Positions 6,921 through 14,641 of a DNA stretch of 20,478 nucleotides are shown piece after piece. The stretch is from DATMRF01 sp035566435 (GTDB lineage Bacteria; Verrucomicrobiota; Verrucomicrobiia; Limisphaerales; UBA8199): positions 1-20,478 of the forward strand of contig DATMRF010000075.1 of assembly GCA_035566435.1 (NCBI GenBank), in the 5' to 3' direction. Positions within the stretch are counted from its first letter, which is position 1. The number at the start of each line of letters is the position of its first letter. The notes beneath the pieces were generated by a model, which was not told the DNA's origin, did not search any database, and saw only the letters and a program-made list of their open reading frames with translations. Both the position numbers and the translations under genes were made by a program.

Positions 6921-7948
6921 GGTTTCCGCCATTTTGCCCCGTAATCGTTGGTTGGGTCCCGGTAAATGGTGTGGATGTGCTTGGTCGGGTCTCCGCCCAT
7001 GCGTTGCGGGGCGTATTCGATGATCACCGTCGGCCCTTGGATGCGGAAGTAAGCCGCACTGCCTTTTTCGGTTGGGCCGCTCCACGCAAACCACGTCTCG
7101 GCGATGTGCTGCTTCAGTTCGTCCATCTTCGCTTTCGCGACAGCTTCGTGCATGATGCCGGTCCATTCGCCTGCCAGGTCCAGCAACATCTCACGCTGCT
7201 TCCCGGTCAAATCCGAGCCTTTGATTCCTTCCGGCTGAATCATCTGGCCGTCGCGTCCCGGTCCAAGCACGAGGTCGTGCATCTGGAACCCGAGGATGGC
7301 CTGCTTGCGCTGCGCTTCGTCCAGCGAACTGATAAGGGCAAACGCCTTGTCGGTTTCGAGACCGAGAGGGCGCACGGTCTTGCCTTCGAGTTCGTAAATC
7401 GCCGGCTGGGCGCCAGTGTGGCTGGGTGCGAGGGTGCCTTGTTCACCTAAAAGCGTTACGTTGAGCCCGAGGTGATGCCCTCCGAACTGAATCATCCACG
7501 GCTCAGTGGTCGATGGCTGGCCGAGAAATGAAACATAATATTCGTCGCGCCCGAAAATGAGCCGTCCACCGCCGTCGGCTTTTTTCAACACCTCGTCGCC
7601 CTCGACGATTTGCAAAACCTTCTCGTAGCCCTGTGGACTTAGCGCCGCTGCAAGCAACGCCAAGACGGCGTCTCGCTGCGGCTTTGTAAGCTCGCCCATG
7701 CGCAAACCGGCGCGTTTGAAAATTGCGGTCGGAAAATTCGACCAACGTTTGCGTTGTGCCTCATCCTTGAAATCAAAAACGACTCTGCCGCGCTGGCCGT
7801 CATCGAGCGTGGCCAGGAATTTGTTCGCGGCGGTAACTATTTCTCCGGTCGCCTTGCCCGTGGCCGGGCTCCCCTGGGCAAAAGTGTTCAGCCCGAAGCC
7901 AACGGCGAACAGGGACAAAGCTGAAGCCAGGATGGTTGTGTTGCTCAT
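6917..7948 (-). CDS. DUF3500 family secreted protein
   Basis: This 343-residue protein has a signal peptide at 1-25 (cleavage near TFAQ|G) and then matches the DUF3500 family across its length. Features include TLDDGQRGRVVFDF (47-60), the WMIQFGGHHLGLN segment (151-163) with the conserved His158-His159 pair, and a C-terminal KHIHTIYRDPTNDYG. The family is uncharacterised; the paired histidines suggest metal binding. I chose the ATG at 7948, preceded by GGGGAGA about 12 nt upstream, over a GTG at 7990 that would put 14 charged residues before the signal peptide. It heads a minus-strand set with the EF-hand gene (ATGA overlap) and perhaps the CE15-SGNH gene. Confidence 0.85.
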   Translation of the reverse strand: MSNTTILASALSLFAVGFGLNTFAQGSPATGKATGEIVTAANKFLATLDDGQRGRVVFDFKDEAQRKRWSNFPTAIFKRAGLRMGELTKPQRDAVLALLAAALSPQGYEKVLQIVEGDEVLKKADGGGRLIFGRDEYYVSFLGQPSTTEPWMIQFGGHHLGLNVTLLGEQGTLAPSHTGAQPAIYELEGKTVRPLGLETDKAFALISSLDEAQRKQAILGFQMHDLVLGPGRDGQMIQPEGIKGSDLTGKQREMLLDLAGEWTGIMHEAVAKAKMDELKQHIAETWFAWSGPTEKGSAAYFRIQGPTVIIEYAPQRMGGDPTKHIHTIYRDPTNDYGAKWRKP

Positions 7949-8190
7949 GAGCGACTTGTAATCTCCCCGCGAACAGCCGTCAAGGCGCACAAGGGCTCAC
8001 CATCAAAGTAGTATAAGCTACCGTACCGGCGTCCGGAGCTCCAGTAGAGGTCCCCACCCACAATGAACGACGCCGTGAGGGTGTTGGTGCCGCCATCCTG
8101 CACAAAATAAACACATTACCCCGGCTGGTCCGACCAGGACGTGTTGCTGCCGCGACCGACGTAGCCGGCCAAATTCGGTGGCGTAGTCAC
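7945..8190 (-). pseudogene. Possible decayed coding fragment upstream of DUF3500
   Basis: One minus-strand frame from 8190 to 7945 reads as a protein-like, Gly/Tyr/Thr-rich sequence (GYVGRGSNTSW, then FVQDGGTNTLTASFIVGGD and YGSLYYFDGE), broken by a single in-frame TAA at 8116-8118. Its end overlaps the DUF3500 start codon in a different frame. I do not recognise the family. It may be a remnant of an exported beta-rich protein, or chance in the DUF3500 promoter region. Confidence 0.3.
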
Positions 8191-8373
8191 CGAGGGGGGG
8201 CGTCGATCAGAGACTCGTTACCTCGTCTCCTACAATGGAGGGGGTGGCCGTGGCGCTTTTCATTGAAATCGAAAATCGAGTTCGGCACTCTGTATTCAGG
8301 CAGGGGAGGGCTGCTTTTCCGCGTGGATCATGCGCGCGGCGGGATAACGTCTTGGGTTGATGTTGGTTGGTTC

Positions 8374-8402
8374 TTGACGGGATTATTCCCGTGGACTACG
8401 AT
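8374..8402 (+). promoter_or_regulatory. Sigma70-like promoter of the arsR-type operon
   Basis: TTGACG at 8374-8379 and TACGAT at 8397-8402 are separated by exactly 17 nt. The predicted transcription start is near 8409, directly before the ATG at 8410. There is no Shine-Dalgarno sequence upstream of that ATG, so a leaderless transcript is likely. The -10 hexamer lies within the left arm of the operator. Confidence 0.55.
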
Positions 8403-8422
8403 TAACAAGATGGTTAATCGTA
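8397..8422. promoter_or_regulatory. 10-bp inverted-repeat operator over the -10 box and start codon
   Basis: TACGATTAAC (8397-8406) and GTTAATCGTA (8413-8422) are perfect reverse complements around the 6-nt spacer AAGATG, which contains the regulator's start codon. The arms are the size and symmetry expected for a dimeric winged-helix repressor, so the adjacent ArsR-family protein is the natural candidate and binding would block its own promoter. Confidence 0.6.
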
Positions 8423-8751
8423 AAGCAGCAAACCTCGACCGCGTCTTTCGGGCGCTGGCTGACCCGGTCCGGCGCCGGATCCTGCTGAGGGTGGCGAAAT
8501 CCGGTTGCAGTGTTTCTGAACTGGCGAAGCCCTTTTCCATCTCCGCTCCGGCGATCTCTCGACATCTCAAAGTGTTAGAGCGGGCGCGCATGATCGAACG
8601 CGTCAAGACCGGCAAATTCCACCGCTTTCGTGTCAACACCGGGCCGTTGGGCCAGGCACAGGAGGTTCTCCAACAACTCACCGACTTTTGGAACCGGCGA
8701 TTGGATCATTTGGAGGATTTTTTGCGAAACGAAATCGGCAAGACCAACTGA
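8410..8751 (+). CDS. ArsR-family winged-helix transcriptional regulator
   Basis: This 113-residue regulator has the ArsR layout: RVFRALADPVRRRILLRVA, then the helix-turn-helix VSELAKPFSISAPAISRHLK and a wing (ERVKTGKFHRFRV). There is no Cys-rich metal site, as is usual for ArsR proteins paired with SRPBCC genes. The ATG at 8410 is favoured because the domain begins right after it. An upstream in-frame start at 8263 would add 49 residues with no domain similarity and would place the promoter inside the gene. The gene is followed 9 nt later by an SRPBCC gene and then DUF899. Autoregulation through the overlapping inverted repeat is inferred. Confidence 0.85.
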   Translation: MVNRKAANLDRVFRALADPVRRRILLRVAKSGCSVSELAKPFSISAPAISRHLKVLERARMIERVKTGKFHRFRVNTGPLGQAQEVLQQLTDFWNRRLDHLEDFLRNEIGKTN

Positions 8752-8760
8752 ACACCATTC

Positions 8761-9195
8761 ATGAAGCAACCGACGAAGAAGCTGGTAGTTAAGCGATTAC
8801 TGAAGGCAGACCGCAGCAGGGTTTTTTCCGCGCTGACCGACCCGGCCAAGATGGCGCAGTGGTTTTACGGAATGGAAACCGGGCAGGCGCGGGTCACGAG
8901 CGACTTTCGAGTCGGCGGCAAATATTCCATTGAAATGTTCAACGACGAGCAGCAATGCGTGCCCACGGGGGAGTATTTAGAAATTATACCGCCGGAAAAG
9001 CTGGTATTTACCTGGTCGGTCGATGGGTTGGTGAAGAACAGCAAGGTGACCATTGAGCTTTTCGAGAAAGGAAACCACACGGAGTTTGTGCTGACGCATG
9101 AACTGCCGCCGGATGTCAGCGAACTCCATCAGCATGGCTGGGCCAATTGCCTGGACCATATGGAAGCGCTGCTTGGTGGAAAAGATTACAGGTGA
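8761..9195 (+). CDS. SRPBCC (AHSA1-like, START-fold) protein
   Basis: This 144-residue single-domain protein has family marks VFSALTDPAKMAQWF (21-35), GGKYSIEM, a GEYLEIIPPEKLVFTW strand, and HELPPDVSELHQHGWANCLD near the C-terminus. Such proteins have a hydrophobic ligand pocket of usually unknown ligand and commonly follow an ArsR-type regulator. It starts 9 nt after the regulator's stop, so it is surely in the same operon. The regulator may sense the same compound that this protein binds; this is inference. Confidence 0.85.
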   Translation: MKQPTKKLVVKRLLKADRSRVFSALTDPAKMAQWFYGMETGQARVTSDFRVGGKYSIEMFNDEQQCVPTGEYLEIIPPEKLVFTWSVDGLVKNSKVTIELFEKGNHTEFVLTHELPPDVSELHQHGWANCLDHMEALLGGKDYR

Positions 9196-9232
9196 TCTCG
9201 AATCCCAATTAAAACTCAAATAGAACCATGTT

Positions 9233-9967
9233 ATGGCCAAACTGAAGACATTCGCCGGAGTGAAGGAACACAGAGTCGTAACGCCAAAGGAATGGCTGGC
9301 AGCGCGGAAGCGCCTGCTGGTCAGGGAAAAGAAATTCTCCAAGGCACGCGACCAATTGAACCAGGAACGCCGCGAGCTTCCGTGGGTGAAGGTGGAGAAG
9401 GAGTATGTTTTCGACACCCCCGAAGGCAAAGCGACGCTGGCCGAGTTATTCTGCGGCAAAAGCCAGCTCGTCGTTTATCATTTCATGTTCGGACCGGGCT
9501 GGAAGGAGGGCTGCCCGCACTGCTCCTTCTGGGCCGACCATTATGACAACGTCAACCATCACCTCGGCCAGCGAGACACGACGCTCGCCGTAGTGTCTCG
9601 CGCACCTTTGAAGGAAATCCAACCCTTCAAGAAACGAATGGGCTGGCGGTTCAGGTGGGTTTCGTCGAATCGAACCGATTTTAATTTGGATTTTCATGTC
9701 TCGTTCACGCCGGAGCAAATTCGGAGCGGAAAGCTGTTCTACAATTACGCGACCCTTGAAATGGACATCGACGAACGGGAGGGGGTCAGCGCGTTTTACA
9801 GGGACAACCGCGGCGACGTTTATCACACCTACTCGTCGTATGCGCGGGGCATTGACTTGTTAAATACGACGTACAATTTTCTCGATCTGACTGCCAAAGG
9901 CCGCGACGAGAATCCCGACCAAGCGCAAGACTGGGTTCGCTACCACGATAGATACAAAAGAGCGTAG
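9233..9967 (+). CDS. DUF899 thioredoxin-like family protein
   Basis: This 244-residue protein matches DUF899, which has a thioredoxin-like fold. The hallmark FMFGPGWKEGCPHCSFWAD (85-102 region) carries a CxxC at Cys94-Cys97; many relatives have CPSC, here CPHC, which resembles the DsbA active site. The C-terminal part has FYRDNRGDVYHTYSSYARG and the NFLDLTAKGRDE ending typical of the family. It is the third gene of the ArsR-SRPBCC-DUF899 operon, 37 nt after the SRPBCC stop. A disulphide or peroxide-related reaction is plausible but not established. It has no signal peptide, so it is probably cytoplasmic. Confidence 0.85.
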   Translation: MAKLKTFAGVKEHRVVTPKEWLAARKRLLVREKKFSKARDQLNQERRELPWVKVEKEYVFDTPEGKATLAELFCGKSQLVVYHFMFGPGWKEGCPHCSFWADHYDNVNHHLGQRDTTLAVVSRAPLKEIQPFKKRMGWRFRWVSSNRTDFNLDFHVSFTPEQIRSGKLFYNYATLEMDIDEREGVSAFYRDNRGDVYHTYSSYARGIDLLNTTYNFLDLTAKGRDENPDQAQDWVRYHDRYKRA

Positions 9968-10296
9968 CAGAATTTGGACAGCTCAGCCATTTGCAGACCG
10001 AGTTGCTTTAATTCCGAGAGTCGCGGCAACCCCACTTGGCCGGAAGTGATCATTTTAGCCGCCCCGGGCGAGTAACCTGCCGCCAGATAGGCCTCTTCGT
10101 CATCCTGCCTGGGATCGAGTGTGTAATCCTGGAATTGGGGCTTACCGGATGCCGCCGTGAGTTCCTGAACGGCTTGCTCCGTGTGGCCGGCTTTGAAGTA
10201 ATCACGTGCCGGGAGGTAATTTGCCAGCGGGTTGTCGGGAGTCACCTGCTGGAAGGTGTTCAACCATTGGCGTCGTTGTTGGGGAGATAAGTCTTT
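9968..10296 (-). pseudogene. Remnant of a TPR-like hypothetical gene, truncated at both ends
   Basis: The minus-strand frame reads SPQQRRQWLNTFQQVTPDNP, LANYLPARDYFKAGHTEQAV and onward to LKQLGLQMAELS, a helical, TPR-like sequence. Upstream it is closed by TGA at 10297-10299, 11 nt from the end of the next gene, without a plausible start for a full protein. Downstream the similarity-like character ends near 9985 and the frame then runs into the antisense of DUF899. It looks like an internal piece of a larger protein. I do not know the family. Confidence 0.5.
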
Positions 10297-10309
10297 TCAA
10301 AACTGAGCC

Positions 10310-11128
10310 TTACTCTGGCAGGAACTTGTTCAGCTCGGCGGTGGTCATGGTCTTGTCGAGGTAGCCAAAAGTGCCGCCTTGCTTGGCTTCCGACGCCGCC
10401 TCGACCAAGCCGGTTATGGCGGCTCGATAAAGGGAAGCGGCGAAGCTGATGCGCTTGACTCCGGCTTCGACCAGTTGGGCCACGCTGAACGATTTGCCTC
10501 GGATACCGACCATAAAGTTCACAGGCCTGGACACAGCCGAGCAAACCGCCCGAACGGCAGCAAGATCCGGGAGCGCCGGAGCGAACAAAACGTCGGCGCC
10601 AGCTTTTTCATAAGCCTGCAACCGTTTGATCGTGTCATCGAGGTCCGGTTTGCCGCGAACAAAGGTTTCCGCTCTTGCGGTCAGAGTGAACCCGAAAGGC
10701 AAAGCCTTCGCGGCCTGAACGGCGGTCGCGATCCGTTCAGCGGCGAGTTGGATTTCGTAAAGAGGGCGATTCTTGTCTCCCGTTGAATCCTCGATCGAAC
10801 AACCCACGAGTCCGGCATCAGCCGCGATTCGGACGGTCGCGGCCGCCACATCCGGACTATCGCCAAACCCATCTTCCAAATCGGCGGACACCGGAAGATC
10901 TGTTGCACTCACGATCGCGCGCGCACTTGCGAGCGCTTCGTCACGAGTGAGTTTGCCATCGCGCCGGGCGAAAGTGGCAGCCGACGCACCGCTCGAGGTG
11001 GCGAAAGCCTCAAAACCCAGTCCGGCAAGAACCCTTGCCGAGCCGGCATCCCATGGGTTTGGGATCAAAAAGGCTCCCGCTTGTTTGTGTAGTGCCTGAA
11101 ACCGAGATGCTTTTTCCGCCTGGGTCAT
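10310..11128 (-). CDS. Isocitrate lyase/PEP mutase family protein
   Basis: This 272-residue enzyme has the family's TIM-barrel marks: FLIPNPWDAGSARVL (20-34), the ATSSGA loop, the Mg2+-site region PVSADLEDGFGD (79-90) and the following GCSIEDS (109-115), plus a later PVNFMVG strand. The classical KKCGH catalytic loop of isocitrate lyase is not present, so it is not AceA. Members of this subgroup cleave or form C-C or P-C bonds of small oxo-acids; 2-methylisocitrate-lyase-like or carboxyphosphonoenolpyruvate-like activity is possible. I chose the ATG at 11128; a TTG at 11134 is in frame. It is separated from the upstream small ORF by 54 nt. Confidence 0.8.
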   Translation of the reverse strand: MTQAEKASRFQALHKQAGAFLIPNPWDAGSARVLAGLGFEAFATSSGASAATFARRDGKLTRDEALASARAIVSATDLPVSADLEDGFGDSPDVAAATVRIAADAGLVGCSIEDSTGDKNRPLYEIQLAAERIATAVQAAKALPFGFTLTARAETFVRGKPDLDDTIKRLQAYEKAGADVLFAPALPDLAAVRAVCSAVSRPVNFMVGIRGKSFSVAQLVEAGVKRISFAASLYRAAITGLVEAASEAKQGGTFGYLDKTMTTAELNKFLPE

Positions 11129-11182
11129 GGTCAAAGCTTATGCTGGTTTGGCGTTCAGGTAAATGCAGGTGAATCGCGCCTG

Positions 11183-11284
11183 TCAGGTTCCGCCGGAGAG
11201 CCTCTTGAGCTTGAGCACGCGGCACATCCGGCACAGGGCGATTTTCAGTTCCTTCTTAGTACTAGCGGGCAGGTCCATCCACAT
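11183..11284 (-). CDS. Possible 33-residue CxxC, Lys/Arg/Leu-rich small protein
   Basis: The ATG at 11284 overlaps the TAA of the tautomerase gene as TAATG, the usual sign of translational coupling. The frame encodes 33 residues starting MWMDLPASTKKELK, with Cys18 and Cys21 in a CRMC motif and a basic, leucine-spaced C-terminal half (VLKLKRLSGG). It could be a genuine small protein, the remnant of a longer gene, or chance. No similarity is known to me. Confidence 0.4.
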   Translation of the reverse strand: MWMDLPASTKKELKIALCRMCRVLKLKRLSGGT

Positions 11285-11631
11285 TAACCGAAGGTGCTTC
11301 CGTTCCAACCCCAATTACTCGCGTTCACCTCGGCGAAATTCAGGTAAACACGATCCAGGGAGATCCCCAGAGAATCGTTGAGCAATTCGCAAACCTGCTG
11401 TGAAAGTTTGCGGTTCACGTCACCGGTCAACCCGCCGATACTGCGGATGTCCACAAAGGCGGCGTCACCTGGTTTCCCAGATATCAGGATTGCGGCGGAG
11501 CCAATCGTGACCATTACGTACTGCTCGGGTTTCCCGATCGTTGCGGCGACTGCTTTTGAAAGGGCAGCCAGCAGGGCTTTTCGTTTTTCCTCGGGGAGAA
11601 CGACTGTGGTTTCAAGCTTTAAGAGAGGCAT
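11284..11631 (-). CDS. MIF-like tautomerase
   Basis: This 115-residue protein begins Met-Pro-Leu-Leu, so removal of Met exposes the catalytic N-terminal proline of the tautomerase superfamily. The length, KPEQYVMVTI near residues 34-43, VYLNFAEVNASNWGWNGSTF at the C-terminus and the strand pattern point to the MIF/phenylpyruvate tautomerase branch rather than the short 4-oxalocrotonate branch. It probably acts as a trimer in the cytoplasm on enol-keto forms of small acids. It lies downstream of the SDR pseudogene and upstream of the small ORF with a TAATG overlap. Confidence 0.85.
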   Translation of the reverse strand: MPLLKLETTVVLPEEKRKALLAALSKAVAATIGKPEQYVMVTIGSAAILISGKPGDAAFVDIRSIGGLTGDVNRKLSQQVCELLNDSLGISLDRVYLNFAEVNASNWGWNGSTFG

Positions 11632-11660
11632 GAGTCGATTAAAGCAAAGGAGCGCGGCAC

Positions 11661-11980
11661 TTACCAGGGAATGATTTCGTTGTCCCGCCAGAACAAGCCT
11701 GTTTTTTCCTGCGGGGCGTCAGCCGCCAGCCAAACGATTCCGGCCGCACCCTCCTCGGCAGAGCGGGGGGCCGTTGGGCCACCCATCTCCGTGCGGCACC
11801 ATCCGGGGCAGACCGAGTTGACGGCAATGCCCTTTTCCTTAAGTTCAGTTTGGCTGCGGCGGCGGAACCCTTGTCCCGTCGGCGGGCGCTCACAATTACC
11901 TTCCAGCCGCGTTCCGAAAGCTGCCGTGCCACTTCGAATCCCAGGCCGCGATAGGCCCCGGTGATGAGAACCGATTTCAT
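11661..11980 (-). pseudogene. Short-chain dehydrogenase (SDR) with out-of-frame internal deletion
   Basis: The first 45 or so residues are an SDR cofactor site: SVLITGAYRGLGFEVARQL with the TGxxxGxG motif, then GWKVIVSARR. Near 11840-11852 the sequence passes, in a shifted frame, straight into an SDR C-terminus: ELKEKGIAVNSVCPGWCRTE, GGPTAPRSAEEGAAGIVWLA and a final NEIIPW stop at 11661. The central 120 or so residues, including the YxxxK catalytic pair, are gone. Nominal translation continues in the old frame to 11639 with meaningless sequence. The start overlaps the GNAT stop as ATGA, so the intact gene belonged to that operon. Confidence 0.8.
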
Positions 11981-13293
11981 TCAGGCAGTGGATTAACGTT
12001 TGTGCGGTCGGCGATGTTCACCGTGGATTTGAAAGAGTTACGCTCCGGGGCTTCGGCGTGAGGGATTCCACCAAGCAACCCCCGCAGAATAAGATTCAAC
12101 GCCGGCACTCGGTGTCGCAGCCACACGGCCATCTGTTCAGGTTTTGCTCCCAAAGCAGCTTTTGGCTCGAGCGCTGTTCGCCCCAATGAAAGCCGTTTGC
12201 AGCGCCAGCCGATGGCATCCGAGACGGTTGCATGCAGCAATCGAAGGTATATCGGCAAGCCCTCTGCGGCGGCTGCGCGATCGAATCCGATATAATACGC
12301 CAATGCTGTGTCGCCGTCTCGAATGCTGGTGACAAAGCCCAGAAGAGTACTATCCCTTCGCACGACGGTGCAGCGGAAATCCTGCCCGGCGGTTTGCGCC
12401 AGGGCCGGAAGATAGTTCTCCGGCAAGGTAACCAATCGAACCGGCGCATTGCCATGAACGGCCAAGTACAATTGATGCAAGCGGGCGGCGTGCGGTGTGA
12501 GGTCGGGCAGCAGCTCTATGGTGCAACCGGACGCGAGGAGTTTTTTCATCTGATCCCTGGCATTCCGGCGGTACTTGGCGTCCAAGGCGGCGAGGTAATC
12601 TTCGTAGCTATGCCAGGATGGATCGAGGCGCAACACCATGTTTGGATCGGTCTCCATTGGCCGATAGCTGAAACGATGCAAAGCTTCGAGACCGGTCTGG
12701 CTGGAGGTGAGATCCTTTACCATGACGAAATTGGTTTGGCCGGTGAGCCGCTCGGCGCGACGGATACGGTATAGCGCCTCCGCTACGCCCGGCCAGAGCT
12801 GGGCCGGGTCTTCGTCGGGCGCGAAGCCGATACCGTGAAAACCCCAGGACAGAAGATTGCCGGCGACGAGCATTCGTTCACGAATGCTGGCGGTGGCAAT
12901 ATTCACCGCGGGTGAAAGAACTCGCCGGAAGAGACCGGCGGAGACTTTGCTTTTCGAGGACTGCCCGGTTGGTTTCAAATGCTCTCCTCTTACCCTGACA
13001 ATCTGAGCCGCCAGCACCGCGACCGGCTTTTCACCGCGGAAGATGACCGCATATCGGGGTTGAATGTTCTCGGGACCATGCTCCTCGATGACGCGGAGCA
13101 CGTCCCTTCGCAGGAAGATACTGGATTTGGCAGTAACCATATCCCACCGGAGCGGGTCGAGATAGTCCACCCGGTCCGCGAAAGTGAAACCAAAGCCAGT
13201 AGGACGGTGCCGGTCTCGATGCCGTGTTTGCAAATCACGAAGCGAAGACCTCAATCGGTGCAGCGGGTGCTGACGTTTTTCATTAGTACTCAT
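11977..13293 (-). CDS. GNAT-fold acetyltransferase of the BioF2-like (Acetyltransf_6) type
   Basis: This 438-residue protein has a large N-terminal half and a GNAT-like C-terminal half. YLAALDAKYRRNARDQMKKL (about 243-262) is the mark of the FemAB/BioF2-like acetyltransferase group. A later core has LLGFVTSIRDGDTALAYYIG and GRTALEPKAALGAK. Family members transfer acyl or aminoacyl groups in cell-envelope, capsule or lipid pathways; I cannot name the substrate. The ATG at 13293 is preceded by GGAAACGTC, partly within a small GTTTC/GAAAC hairpin. The stop overlaps the SDR pseudogene start. The upstream secreted-protein gene ends 53 nt away. Confidence 0.75.
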   Translation of the reverse strand: MSTNEKRQHPLHRLRSSLRDLQTRHRDRHRPTGFGFTFADRVDYLDPLRWDMVTAKSSIFLRRDVLRVIEEHGPENIQPRYAVIFRGEKPVAVLAAQIVRVRGEHLKPTGQSSKSKVSAGLFRRVLSPAVNIATASIRERMLVAGNLLSWGFHGIGFAPDEDPAQLWPGVAEALYRIRRAERLTGQTNFVMVKDLTSSQTGLEALHRFSYRPMETDPNMVLRLDPSWHSYEDYLAALDAKYRRNARDQMKKLLASGCTIELLPDLTPHAARLHQLYLAVHGNAPVRLVTLPENYLPALAQTAGQDFRCTVVRRDSTLLGFVTSIRDGDTALAYYIGFDRAAAAEGLPIYLRLLHATVSDAIGWRCKRLSLGRTALEPKAALGAKPEQMAVWLRHRVPALNLILRGLLGGIPHAEAPERNSFKSTVNIADRTNVNPLPE

Positions 13294-13346
13294 GACGTTT
13301 CCGCAGAAACCGTGGTTTGAAGGCGCACTGTATAAAAGTTAATTCC

Positions 13347-14456
13347 TCACTTGATAGGGAATCCGAGTTCGTGTGGTGTTCGGCCGGTAATGCCAAAGAT
13401 GAACTTCTGCCGGTCGTAAAACCGCTCGCGCAACTCGAAGTTTTCGAACGCAATGCCCCCGGAGATAAGCCGCGCTGAACGCCAGTAGGTGTAACGGCCG
13501 TTCACGACAGCCTGCAAGTCGTCCCGGAACGCGCCGGCTTCTTTGGCCCAATACTGCGTGACCTTGCGGCCGGCGTAATGCCAGAGCTCTGAGTTGGGGA
13601 AAGGATAAACCGTCGCGGGGCTTTCCTCATCGTTGGTGACTGCCACCAGCACACCGCCTTCAGCGGTCTGATGCAAACGAGCTAAAGGGTATTGGCTGTG
13701 GGGTGCAAACCCAGTGTCTTTGTAGCCTCGATAAAGGTGAAGGCTGCTGACCACCTCGTCTTTGAGCCAGAGCTGGCGGGTTCGGGCCATGTTCCCCATG
13801 GTGGCAGTGAGGATACAGTACTCGAGCGGCGCGCTGTCCGGTTCCTGGAACACGCTCAGTTCGATTTCATCGGGCCGGTCGCTACGTTGGGCGACCACCA
13901 ACCGGACATGGGCGCCATTCTCGAATTTCTCGACTTGTAGATTTACGCGGAGTTCCTCCTGACCTTCAGGCCGCTGCCCGAGTTGGCCGGGGACGAGATT
14001 GGTCGCCGCAACGGCGGCTGAACTTTCGGCCCAGATGCATTTGCCCGCAACGCCATCGAGTTGGCTGCGCTCCAATTCGCTGAAGCCACGCTGGCCACGA
14101 ACGATGGGTTCGATCGCGATGAAGTTGATGAGGTCGTAGCGCTTTTCGGGGAGGACCGGGTAGCCGAGGCGGATGAGGCCGCGCGGTTCATGGCCGCGAA
14201 AGCCGGCGGGAGTCACCGCCCAGAGGAGGCCGCCGCGCACACCCCAGACAGGCTGGTTGGTGGTCAGGCCGGGTCGAGACCAATCACCTGCGTTCGCGAT
14301 CGGACATAGTGCCAGGAGGGCAAGAAAACAATGAACCGGGACGGGAAACGCAGAGAAGAGCGAGATCCGTTCTGTCCGCGGGCTCCTGTTATGACCCCTG
14401 CTCACCGTTTGCACTTTGCGTCCTCCAGCCAGCATTTGGATGTTGAATTCATGCAT
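13347..14456 (-). CDS. Secreted protein of unknown function
   Basis: This 369-residue protein carries a signal peptide after a long basic N-terminus; the hydrophobic core is about residues 38-54 and cleavage is likely after NA in IANAGDW. The mature part has segments such as WGVRGGLLWAVTP, GLIRLGYPVL, IAIEPIVRGQRGFSELE and a C-terminal NGRYTYWRSARLISGGIAFE, looking beta-rich. I do not recognise the family. The start is uncertain: the ATG at 14456 has GGAAG about 11 nt upstream; an ATG at 14435 and a GTG at 14483 are also in frame. Confidence 0.65.
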   Translation of the reverse strand: MHEFNIQMLAGGRKVQTVSRGHNRSPRTERISLFSAFPVPVHCFLALLALCPIANAGDWSRPGLTTNQPVWGVRGGLLWAVTPAGFRGHEPRGLIRLGYPVLPEKRYDLINFIAIEPIVRGQRGFSELERSQLDGVAGKCIWAESSAAVAATNLVPGQLGQRPEGQEELRVNLQVEKFENGAHVRLVVAQRSDRPDEIELSVFQEPDSAPLEYCILTATMGNMARTRQLWLKDEVVSSLHLYRGYKDTGFAPHSQYPLARLHQTAEGGVLVAVTNDEESPATVYPFPNSELWHYAGRKVTQYWAKEAGAFRDDLQAVVNGRYTYWRSARLISGGIAFENFELRERFYDRQKFIFGITGRTPHELGFPIK

Positions 14457-14486
14457 CCCGGGTAAGCTTCCACAGCCTAGCACAGG

Positions 14487-14627
14487 CTACGGCACTTGCC
14501 GGAGGTTTAGCGAGCGGGTTTTCAAGTTGGAGACGTTGCGCTCGGTGACATGAAAGCCGCATTCCTCGAGGGCCATGACGATTGTGCGGTGGGGCAAATT
14601 GTTCGACAGCATGCGGTCAACTGCCAT
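14487..14627 (-). CDS. Possible 46-residue ORF or gene fragment
   Basis: The frame encodes 46 residues with a helical, regulator-like look: AVDRMLSNNLPHRTIVMALE, then ECGFHVTERNVSNLKTR. It recalls the short helical N-terminal part of some phage or chromosomal proteins of unknown role, but I cannot name a family. It starts 14 nt after the esterase pseudogene's stop; the frame is open further upstream (LNCVAH), so it may be the tail of a broken gene. Confidence 0.4.
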   Translation of the reverse strand: MAVDRMLSNNLPHRTIVMALEECGFHVTERNVSNLKTRSLNLRQVP

Positions 14628-14641
14628 GTGCGCCACACAAT

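Noticed and set aside
7949..7990. GTG start at 7990 for the DUF3500 gene
   Set aside because: It would place 14 extra residues ahead of a good signal peptide; the ATG at 7948 is the better start.
8263..8409. Longer N-terminus for the ArsR regulator from 8263
   Set aside because: The extra 49 residues have no ArsR similarity and would contain the promoter and half of the operator.
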